NCBI GenBank assembly: GCA_963978895.1
Contig: OZ022238.1
Location: 37,308,270-37,372,269 of the forward strand
Origin: Erpobdella octoculata
Lineage: Eukaryota; Annelida; Clitellata; Hirudinida; Erpobdellidae
DNA length: 64,000 nucleotides
Reading direction: 5' to 3'
Below, piece by piece: positions 22,404-32,298 of the stretch. A program made the translations under genes and the position numbers. The notes under the pieces are model-generated. The model ran no database searches, was not told where the DNA came from, and saw only the letters and a list, made by a program, of their open reading frames with translations. Position 1 is the stretch's first letter. Every line of letters begins with the position of its first letter.

Positions 22404-25400
22404 ATGAAGAAAGCTGTTTGCGTTGAATTTCTGCTCTTACTTTTCCTCATTGCAAGTTCTTTGACGTCGAGTTTCAGCGTTCAGAGAAGGGCACTGCCGC
22501 AAAGAAATGAACAGTACAAAACTCATTTCAAGGTTTGAAATTCATAACTTTAATTTCTTTGCTTTATTTTACTACCGAAGTTGTTGACGAAGATTCTGTA
22601 ATTATATGCATCAGCAGCCATACTAATTTTACTAGCCCAAAAACGAGAATAGAACTTAAGGTGCATACACACTGACCGGTTTTTTCAACCAGCTCCTGTT
22701 CGCCAGAACTGGTTCATAGATTATGATAATTTATTTTGGCACCAGAGCACATGTCACACTTAGACGGTTGTTTTTGTAAACAAATGAGCTATGCACTGCC
22801 GGTGACCTCCCGGTAAGCCGTAAGCAACAAAATCGCCCGCTTTGGTTTAGATAGCGCTTTAAAGGGCTTACAAGAAATTGTGTAACTCGAAAGGTCCTGT
22901 CTATCTTTTAATTTTTACATCAAAAGGCTTGTAAAAAGTATTAAAACAATGTCTGGTGGTGTATATAACTCGTTTAAATAGACTTTCAAAGAACATGAAC
23001 TGTCTGAACTCGTTTAAATAGACTTTCTTGGATCAGAAAACATCGTACGAGTATTTTTATGTAATCATTTTTATTGTGGCTTCAATATTTTGTCATTTCA
23101 AGCACTTTATCATCGGTCCACTCCATCGTAGCTTCTATTTATTAAAATAAAAGTAAACAAACCAATCACCCAATCAGAGCGTGAGTTTCTCAACCAGTTC
23201 TGGAGAGAAATAGAACATGCATCGGCCAGTAAAATCTGGCACCAGAATCTGGACTTGCATAAATTAACATAATTTCTGGACGCGGTTTTCGTGACACACA
23301 CTCCAGATTCTGGTGCCGAACGACTGGTACCAGCGAAAACTGGTCAGTGTGTACTGGGCTTTATACTTGGACTGTTTATTTGACACTCGCACAGCTGTCC
23401 CAGGAAGGCAACTTATTCACCATTGGACAGCAAGCAAGTCAGGCACGCTATACTATCAGCTGACCTTTTGTTAAAAAACAGTTAATGAGCAATTCCATAC
23501 CTTATGGATTGGTCGTTCAGTTAAATTAAATTGCTAAGTTAAATTATATCGTTTTAATTGTTGTTTAGCGTCTCATAGAGTTTTCCTAGACACTGACTTT
23601 TGTATTTGCTAAACATTTAGTACATCTTCTAGTACATCTAGTGATGAGTCCTTTGCACGGTTTCAGTTAGCTTTTAGAAAATTGAAATGTTAGGTAACGT
23701 CAGTAAACAAGTGAAAGTTAATTTTAAAAATTAAAACATGCTTTTAAGATAGCTGGAAAATTTCATGGTGACATAGTATCGTAAAAATATTAGCTCGATG
23801 AATAGTAAACAAAAGACGTTTGTAGTTACTGTGACGATAAAAAATTTTTGTCGTCATTATCATATACTTCTTTAGTCTATTTTTTATTAGATTTACTTTT
23901 CTGAAATTGGTTCATTTTATAATGATTTCCCGAACTTTTAAACGTCCCCGGACATCCCATGGACATCCGGACAAATGAAAGTTAATAAATAAATATATGT
24001 AGTGTGGGCCAAAATACTTCTTTAAAGTATTTCAAATACAAACTGCTTCTTGACAGCTTTTCGAGAATTCCGCAATACACTCTTTGGTAAAAGTATTTTA
24101 AATGCAGAACGGAAAATACACTAAAGTGTTTTGCTGTAAAATACTCAATTACTTTTTTTAACACTTGGTACTGATAAATCATCATCAACACGTATCACAA
24201 GCACGTTTTAGCAAAAAAAGTGAATACAGTTAATTTTTTACAGCATTAAAATAACCAGCTTCAGCTTTTAAGAGCAGCAAAAAGTGTCATCTTTCAAACG
24301 ATTGTGGTGAGGTGTCATAATTGTTCCCCCAGTGCTGAACAGGCTTTCCACTGGAGCCGGAAATGGGATGGCAATATCGTATCGCTTAAACATGTTTAAA
24401 ACCACAGAGTATAATTTTAACATATCCATGTTCTTATAGGTTAATTTTAAAGAATTCGCCATCTAATATGGCCGGCAATTGACCACCACTGTCTGAAAAA
24501 TCTACCATCTTAGTATTCACAAACTTTAAACTTTAATTCTGACGACAACGAGTTACTTTTACTACAAACTCTAAAATCCAACCTCACGCTAAGCTATCAA
24601 AACAAAAGGAAACAAAATAAGAAAGCATAGATTATGGTATAAAACCATCATATAAATAATATCATAATATTTATTTATTCATTTTAAATTTCTGGATCTT
24701 TAAATTTTTGAAAACGTCGATAATGTGTTTTGTGTTTTGTTTAAAATACTCGAAATACTTTTCAAAAGTATTTCAAATATAAATACTAAACTCTTGCCGT
24801 ATTTTAAATACTACACAATACTGTAGATATGTCATGCATTTTCACAAAGGAAGTATGCGTTTTAAATCTTCACTTTATCAACATTTTTTCAGAAGCGTAG
24901 CTAGCCAGGGGACGGGGAAAGCACGTGACCCCGGGTGCCATTTTGAAAAAATACCAAAAAACTCCTGGAAAACAAAAGTGTTTGAAATTTTTTGGAAAAA
25001 GTACGTTTGTTCATCAGCTGTTTTTTAGAGAAACGCATACAGATGGAAATTTATAAAAGCGTATTTGTTAGAACTTGTCCACGGGCGCCAAAAACCCTAG
25101 CACACGAGGTACAAGTTGACTAGTCAGATGTTTAATACTTCAAGTTTTAAATAACATAGCAGCCAACATGTGTTATCCAAACCTCGTTGGTTGTTGCTAC
25201 TGAATTTTTACAAATTAATTTTTTCCGAGAATTACATGAACAGGTTCTCACTCTCACGTTGTCTTATGTAAATACAAGTGAGCAGTAAAACCCTAGTTTT
25301 TTCACAAATCCTTTATATTTCTGGCTTTTCATTCATTGCAAATAAATTTTCTAAATCCCTTATATTAACTTTACGCGGGTCTTGATTGCTTGCTTGCTTG

Positions 25401-28400
25401 GATGTTTCCAAACCCTGAAAGTGAATATTGACTATTTTTCCGTCATCCAATTGAGCTAAAATAGACTCACTCTTCATGAAAAAAAAATTAATTAAAAATA
25501 ATTATTATCTATGTTTAAATTTATATATGTAACATTTATATAATTGTTTTTGACTTGATATAATAAATACCTCACAAGTTTATAAAATAATTACTTTTCA
25601 ATGCAGTCTGTGGGCTTATTTTATGGATTACGTCAAAATCGATCTCAGACCCTTACTTGGTGGGTTAAACCAAAAACTAGAAACCTTCCATGACGCCACG
25701 CATGGCTCTGGAATCATTGAAATGAGAAACTTATATTACCGCGGTTCGCGTTACAATTTATATATCCCACCATTGATGTTCCAATATTGAAAATGATGAA
25801 AATTTAAAGCTTATGAGCACCTTTTTTGTTTTCATTGGTTTATTAGTCAAAATATTATGGTTTCAAAACTGTTGCCGCGATCGCTTCTGTTATTTCAGAT
25901 CCTTTGCAGATTTAATTGCCGTGTCTCAGCCAGCTTGCTAATTAGTTATTATTTTCAGATGGCTTCTTTACAGCTCAACACCTCTGTCAGCTAAAGACAT
26001 GCTGGCCTCTTGTGTCGTCACACTGGCGTCATACATTTCTGAAATTGCAAAACAAGAAATTTAACAGATTCGTAATAGCTTATTAATGACGCTTAAGTTA
26101 AAGTTAGCTTGTTTTTAAGTAGCGTGCAAATTCTTTGAGTAAAAGTAAGTAAGTTGGACCTGGTCGTGTGACGCACAAAACAATTTAAATCGTGAATTTA
26201 ATAAATCATTCCATAACTCATTCTATTACCACACAAATCTATATTACATGGTCGCATACGTTTTTATTACCACACATAATAAAATTAAAAAGTCACAAGT
26301 ATGTTTTATTACCACACATAATTAAATGTTACAAGGTCACAACACATAACTATATTACAAAGTCACAAGTACGTTAATTGTGTTACAACACATTACTATA
26401 TTACAAATTCACAAGTAAATTTGTATTACAACACATAACAATATTACAAAGTCACAAGTACGTTTGTATTACAACACATAATTATATTACAAGATCACAA
26501 GTACGTTTGTATTGCTACTTCATCTTCTTCTTTTTTTATTATAATGCCTAAATATATTGCTATAAAATTAAAATTAATTGAAACAATTTTAAAAAGTACA
26601 AATTTTATGCACAGAAACGAACTTTGAATTTTTAATTTATTTGATAAAAGCGACAATTAACTTTCAAATTCAAAAATCTTCAATAAAAAATTTGTTTAAT
26701 CCATATTGATTCGAATGTTTCTTATAATTACAATCCTCACATACTTCCCATATTAAGTAATTAGAAGACTGTGATCAATTTTATTTTTATTTTATAGACT
26801 TATTATCATCAAAAAATAATTTGCAAAATATTTTAGTCGCCGAATTACAAATCTGTATATATAAAAATGATATTGGGTATGTATGTATGTATGTATGTAT
26901 GTATGTATGTATGTATGTATGTATGTATGTATGTATGTATGTATGTATGTATGTATGTATGTATGTATGTATGTATGTATGTATGTATGTATGTATGTAT
27001 GTATGTATGTATGTATGTATGTATGTATGTATGTATGTCCTTTATGCATTGTTACACAATTCATCGGATCGTAATGAAATTTTCACACAACCTTAAAAGT
27101 CAATGGGAGAAAGTTTTTGTGTAAAAAATTGAAATCGGTCTCAAAATAAGCGGAGCGATAGCGGGAGAGTGAACGGAGAAAAACTTGTTAATGACCGGGA
27201 ACGTTAAAGCAAGTGGGAACGGAAAAGCGACCGAGAGCGGGAGCGGGAAAGCGACCGGGAACGGGAGAACAAACGGGAACGGGAGCGAAAACGAGAGAAA
27301 AAAACGATAGAAAAACCTTTGAAATCCCCGGGCAATGCCGTGTACTCCGCTAGTTATAAATGATTTTAAAAAACGAAGTTCTTTACGGTTTTCTTGTTCT
27401 GCTCCAATTTTAGCTTTTATAATTGAATTTTTCCATTAATTTTTTACTGTCTTTAGAAAAGTTCACAACAACGACTTATCTCAAGATATCTTTCCGATTT
27501 TTCCCATTAAGCAAAATAATGCAAAGACTGTTTTAAGACTGCTTATTTTCAGCCAATCACAAACACCGTTACAATGAACTTTATAAAAAAAGCAAAGAGC
27601 ATATAAGATATCTATGGTAAAAAGATATGTTTAAACAGTTTTTTTTAGATTGCTGCATTCTTTTATATAATAAAGCTTTGCGATAGACTCAGATAGACCT
27701 ATAAATTACAAAATTTCAGGATTCCTTTACATCCTGACTAATAAGTCCAAACAGTAGTATATGCCATAAATTGTCATATTTAGTTTTAGTTTCTTGAGCA
27801 ATAGCGATTGCTCAATAGCTCATTATCAAAATATCGTAGATACTTAATATAATCCCAGCGTTCAAATACTGCAATAATTGTCATTAATTACCTCTAGGAG
27901 ACCCATTTTTTTCATAGTGTACACTCTCATAAGCTGTAATCAACCTACACCTTCACACCACATTCGTATATATTAAATCAGGATAAAATCGTATTTTAAC
28001 GATTTTATCCACACACACACACACACAAAAACGCTTCACAACCGTAAGTATACCTAATCATGTGTAAATAACTGTTTTCAACTTTTTTGTATTTTTCTCG
28101 ATTAGTTGTTTGTATAATCGTTGTTGAAAATTAAAAAAAAGTCAAGCATTAATTTTTCAAATAGCATTGCTTAAAAACCGCTGTTATTTAAACAGGATGA
28201 AGACTCAATTGTTATGCAAGAAAAATAAAAAGTGTGAGAAATCTGTAACAGTTGATGCTAAAAATAAGTTCTCTCCATGAAGCTGGATGCAAAATTAATT
28301 TATGAACTTTTTAAAAATTAAGTGATTCATTAGTCTAAATAAAATTAATAACAAGATCCGAAGAAAAAAGAATAACATTTGTTTGATGTTATGATTTCAT

Positions 28401-30212
28401 TAAAAATGATCGAATCTTTGTAAAAGTTGGAGAAGTTCCGATCTGACGTTTCACCTGACGAAGAAATTAAAAAGCTTTTTCCGACTAAATTATACTAAGT
28501 GATAATTGTTTTCAGGTAATTGTTTAAATAACGCATTTAATACGTTACAAATAAATGCATTTGTTAATACTTGCTTGATTGTGGGATGAAAATATTGGCT
28601 TATCCAATTAAGCGACACTGAATCGAAATTAACGCTTTGAATTATAAGCCACACAATGTGTCAACAGATTTATTTAGCTTTCAACTTCTTAAAAATCATC
28701 ATTTTAGAAGATAAAATGGCGTTGGTTCTGTAAGAATTCCACTGTTTTGAAATTAATGATCTACTTACTATCTTTAATCATGTTTTATAATTCGTGAACT
28801 AAATTTTAATTAAAAAGAGCACTGTGTAAATTAAAAGTCATTAAGGAAATCATAAAAGATATTAATTCAACGAATACCGCGCATATTGGATATTGCGTTA
28901 ACGCCAGTCATATTTGCATCATATATGTCATGTATAGGTATAAAACTAACTGGGATATCAAGCCATAACACGCCAACCATTTGACAGATTTTTTGCAAAG
29001 TGGACACAAACCACCCTCTCACCACGCTCCTCAAGTTTACTTAATTTCAATAAAAATAGTTCAGGCGTTTAAATTAAATGCCGATACATACATACATACA
29101 TACATACATACATACATACATACATACATACATACATACATACATACATACATACATACATACATACATACATACATACATACATACATACATACATACA
29201 TACATACATACATACATTCATACATACATACATACATACATACATACATACATACATACATACATACATACATACATACATACATACATACATTCATTCA
29301 TTCATTTTTATATATGTGTACCTATAAAATTATTGTGGTATACTATTTCATATCATTAATTCAAAGTATACTTTGTCAATAACAAAGTTTAAATTCGTTT
29401 TTATTAATTTGTCAATATATTTTAATTGTTGAGGCGGTTTCTTTTCAAATTTATTCATTTACTTGTGCGTTAACTGTTCCAGAGAAAATTATGCTATTTT
29501 TAAAGCTCAAAAATTTTTTAAACGCTTCAAAGAAGATTGATTGATTGATTGATGGTGTACTTGTGGGTTTTTTTTAAAGTAACGCAACTTTTGCTCGTTA
29601 ACTGAATTTTAATTGACAATTTTTTAATTTATTGATATAATTTTCATTTAGATTTACAGAGATTGACAGAATGATGTAAAAAGTAAATGTAGTTAACGTC
29701 GTACTTTAAGTTAGTTTATGTAATAAATTTAATAATTATTTGCTCTTGCTTGCATTTAAAATCTTGAATTTTACAACCATTTTCTTCAAGTTATTTGTAT
29801 TTGATTTTTGTTTAAATGAAAAATTTGTCTGATGTTCTCTTACGGTAAATGTAGTTCAGTCAGTAAGAGAGCATGTATGAATGCAAGAGATGATATCGAT
29901 GAAAGTTGCTGTTCGATACATTATACATACACAAATACACACACATACATTTGCTTGTATATATAAAACAAGGCAATTACCAAATGTTCAAAACAGCTCT
30001 TTTTATGTTTTCAGAGGTTTGCTTACAACCACGAACCCTCCAATGTACAACGCAGGAACAAATTGTTCTCGAACGACATCGGAAGTGAGAACAGTGAAGA
30101 TTATCCTCTTCACCCAAAAGATCGAGTGAAGCTCTCAGCCATCTGGAAGAGAAAGTCTCCACAGAAACGCACGCCGGTGCAATGTCTTATCAACATCATC
30201 GCCTGTTGGTAG
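22404..30212 (+). CDS. Allatostatin-C-like neuropeptide precursor
   Basis: Two exons, 22404-22532 and 30015-30212, join in phase 0 (donor AAG|GTTTGA, acceptor TTTTCAG|AGG) to give 108 aa. Residues 1 to about 23 form a signal peptide (MKKAVCVEFLLLLFLIASS). At the C-terminus, dibasic K94-R95 precedes the 13-residue TPVQCLINIIACW and a stop. C100 and C107 enclose six residues with Asn at the third loop position, the layout of allatostatin C (loop YFNPIS). Allatostatin-C peptides normally end in Phe; here it is Trp, and there is no amidation Gly. Length, single C-terminal peptide and secretion signal all fit the family. The shifted acceptor at 30017 would run into a stop. Expected to act on somatostatin/AST-C-type GPCRs, by family inference. 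Confidence 0.82.
22659..23360. mobile_element. PIF/Harbinger-like MITE with TTA target duplication
   Basis: Terminal inverted repeats AGGTGCATACACACTGACC (left) and the complement of GGTCAGTGTGTACTGGGCT (right), flanked by TTA at 22656-22658 and 23361-23363. A 3-bp TTA duplication is typical of PIF/Harbinger elements. 702 bp, non-coding, in intron 1 of the peptide gene. Confidence 0.7.
23705..23986. mobile_element. About 300-bp dispersed repeat, second copy (intron of peptide gene)
   Basis: Reverse complement of the repeat in ING intron 2 (5931-6236): shares GTGAAAGTTAATTTT, GATAGCTGGAAAATTTCAT, ATGAATAGTAAACAAAAG and CATGGACATCCGGAC. Confidence 0.5.
24000..24823 (-). mobile_element. Internally deleted hAT transposon relic
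   Basis: A minus-strand ORF (24462-24268) reads PAPVESLFSTGGTIMTPHHN then RLKDDTFCC, the C-terminal dimerisation signature of hAT transposases (ERLFSTGG...NRL). The flanks are rich in AAATACTTT and GTATTTCAAATA motifs in inverted orientation, as in many animal hAT ends. The rest of the transposase is absent. Confidence 0.65.
24824..25386. other. Intronic stretch, possible single repeat end
   Basis: AGAAGCGTAGCTAGCCAGGG near 24891 resembles a hAT-type terminus, but no inverted partner was found. Otherwise nothing seen. Confidence 0.25.
25387..25464 (+). repeat. Dispersed repeat D, copy 2
   Basis: TTGCTTGCTTGCTTGGATGT, CCCTGAAAGTGAATATTGAC and CATCCAATTGAGCTAAAAT parallel copy 1 at 21125. Confidence 0.55.
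26225..26515 (+). repeat. Minisatellite of about 45-55 bp units
   Basis: Five to six imperfect units of TATTACAACACATAACTATA then TTACAAAGTCACAAGTACGT. In the intron of the peptide gene. No coding. Confidence 0.75.
26852..27353 (+). mobile_element. Helitron-like family B, complete simple copy (502 bp)
   Basis: Begins TCTGTATATATAAAAATG after A, runs through (GTAT)n (26877-27038), TTTATGCATTGTTACAC and ATCGGATCGTAATGAAATTT, a GACCGGGAACGGGA-type segment, and ends CCCCGGGCAATGCCGTGTAC then TCCGCTAG before T. This copy lacks the inserted Y block, so it shows the basic architecture. Inside the peptide-gene intron, sense orientation. Confidence 0.78.
27354..29081. other. Intronic stretch, no feature recognised
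   Basis: AT-rich intron of the peptide gene. A short ACACAC tract lies at 28012-28026. No exon or repeat could be supported. Confidence 0.3.
29082..29306. repeat. (CATA)n microsatellite, about 220 bp
   Basis: Nearly perfect CATA repeats ending CATTCATTCATTCATTT. ORFs of Tyr-Ile-His-Thr or Met-Tyr-Val-Cys across it are artefacts. Confidence 0.92.
29850..29925 (+). mobile_element. Possible tRNA-derived SINE head
   Basis: TAGTTCAGTCAGTAAGAG (29852 on) resembles a tRNA A box, and TGTTCGATACA (29910-29920) a B box, about 50 nt apart as in tRNA genes. No cloverleaf closes and a CA/TACA-rich tail follows, so it is SINE-like rather than a tRNA gene. It sits about 90 bp upstream of exon 2 of the peptide gene. 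Confidence 0.35.
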
Positions 30213-31461
30213 ACCTCGAAACTAGAAGAGATCTATCAGTCACCGAATATTTCAAACGTCTTAAATTCGCCGTCAGAAAAAGAGAACGAAGAACTTTTTG
30301 TGAAAACCTTTAATTAATTGTGATGTTGAACTGAATAGTTTGTCTTCAATAATCAAAGCTTCTTGAATATAGTTTGTTATAGCTACTGGTTGTATTGAAA
30401 CTAAGAAAGCAAGGAAATAAAACGAGTGACTTGTTAGGTTTATTTTTAGATTTTGAGTTATAAATTATAGTAGAGTTGGAGCGTAGAAACCCAATGAAAA
30501 TAAATCATTCAAACATTCCTTAAAAATTGTTAATTTTAAATCATCTGAAAACATTTAGTCATTGAACCCTTTCGAAATAAATCGAATATATCAATACAGG
30601 CAGCCTCTTCAGTAAGGAGAAGAGCACATTTAATTTGGTGGCTCATCTTCATAACGTTCTCCTTAACAAAATTTGCAATGTATTTAAACGGTGCTTTGAG
30701 AAACATTAAACTACTTACAAACATTGTTATTTAGAATATTTTGGAATAGTACTTACACAACCTTATTTACAAATTTTATAACTTTTTTACTAATCCACGT
30801 TATTTTCTAGAAAATTACAAATTTACGAATAGTTTTTCGAATCAAAACAGACTCAGCCATAAAACAAATATTTAAAAACCGTTTTCTTAAAGTTATAAAA
30901 AACAGCAAAATAATTAGCAATAATAATAAAAAAACTCATTTAATAAATTTTATTGAAGCGCTTTTAAGTATTGAAAGCACATTTGAAATAGTAAACTTTT
31001 TGGTTTAAGTTTAATAAGGTTATTTTCCTAGAGTTTCTCATCTCGTCTCGACGCGATACGACAGTTTTCGAGTTATCAATAAATTGAACGTCCTCCTCAA
31101 AACTGTTTTTTATAAATTAAATTAAGAAAAGTAAGAAGAAAACTAGGAAAAAACAAATTTGAAGATAATTCAACATTTGGTATTGTACTGAAAAAAAGAG
31201 GAGTGTTGAGAAATGGTTCAATGATGATGACTCCGCTGTGAGTCAGGAACGTAAATTGGGGGCAGCGGGGGCATTTTTGGTTTCCAAAATTAATTTTTTT
31301 TACATAGAGTTTACTACATAATTTGTTAATTTTAACTTTACTTAACGTCGTGATGATTCAATGCGTATTGGAATCCTTTTTGCGCGCATAGACAATTTTA
31401 TATCTGAGCTCGATGCTATATTTACCAATAAATGCAGAGTAATAAATTGTGTATCAGCCTT
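30213..31461 (+). other. Peptide-gene 3' UTR and intergenic flank
   Basis: AATAAA at 30416-30421, about 205 bp after the TAG stop (30210-30212), is the likely poly(A) signal. Beyond it no gene was recognised. Confidence 0.5.
30416..30421 (+). terminator. Candidate poly(A) signal of peptide gene
   Basis: Canonical AATAAA in GGAAATAAAACG, in the expected range downstream of the stop. Confidence 0.55.
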
Positions 31462-31634
31462 GGTCCAAGGATATCTTGATATAACAACTGGATGCACAAC
31501 CTACTCTAGTAGGCCTAAGGTTTTATTGCTTCTTATATCATAATTATAAATAAATTAATTGGCTGAACTGTCTAGGCCTACTAGAGTAGGTTGTGGATCC
31601 AGTTGTTATATCAAGATATCCTTGCTTGGTCCAA
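31462..31634. repeat. Fold-back: 55-bp inverted arms, 55-bp loop
   Basis: Left arm (31462-31516) GGATATCTTGATATAACAAC, TGGAT(G)CACAACCTACTC and TAGTAGGCCTA pairs with its reverse complement at 31572-31634. Only a few mismatches are seen. No terminal duplication was found. Confidence 0.8.
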
Positions 31635-31842
31635 AGTTTAGCCGTTTTCTGTGCCAAAATACAATCAACAAACTCGTGGAGCTTTACTTTATTAGTGGTA
31701 TTGGTAAAATGTTGATTCCATCGCAGCTCTCTACATCAAAGTTATTATTATTTATTACACAAAAATAAAACAAAATACTACCCACCCCATTTAAAACATT
31801 CTTTTTTTTACTAATCTTGTAATTGCCCCTGCAATATAATTA

Positions 31843-32010
31843 TTTTTTTGTAATAGTTTTTAGTCCTTTTACACTAGGTGTTTTAAGACTGTAATGGCTG
31901 TATGTAGAAAGCACCTAAGCTCCTGTCGTGGGTCATAATTTGATCCTTTTAACTTTTCCTTCCTCCTTTTTCCAGGCTAGGGACTGGCTCGCAATTAGCG
32001 AGACGGATTT
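31843..32010 (-). mobile_element. SINE, copy 3 (168 bp) with TSD AATATAATTA
   Basis: Direct repeats AATATAATTA at 31833-31842 and 32011-32020. Body on minus: CCGTCTCGCTAATTGCGAG, CCAGTCCCTAGCCTGG, ..., TTTACACCTAGTGT region reversed, ending TAAAAACTATTACAA. The CTCGC/GCGAG stem replaces the TTGC/GCAA stem of copy 2, a compensated hairpin. Confidence 0.88.
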
Positions 32011-32298
32011 AATATAATTAAATCATTTATCCCTTTTATACCCTGTAGCGGATCCAGAAATTTCTGGTGAGGGACGCACTTCAGACATTTTTTACACTCT
32101 CTTCAAAAAAGCTGATGACTTGAGAGGGGTAGTCGTAAATATTTTTCCAAATTGTTTTCAAAGACCCACTTTCGTCTCCAAAAAAAGCGACGGTCACTTT
32201 TCAAAACTAGGTATTATACCCAACAAATTTCAATTGATACTATGGTGAGGGGATGCATCTCCCTACCCCTCCCTGCTTGTATCTACGTATTTATATAG

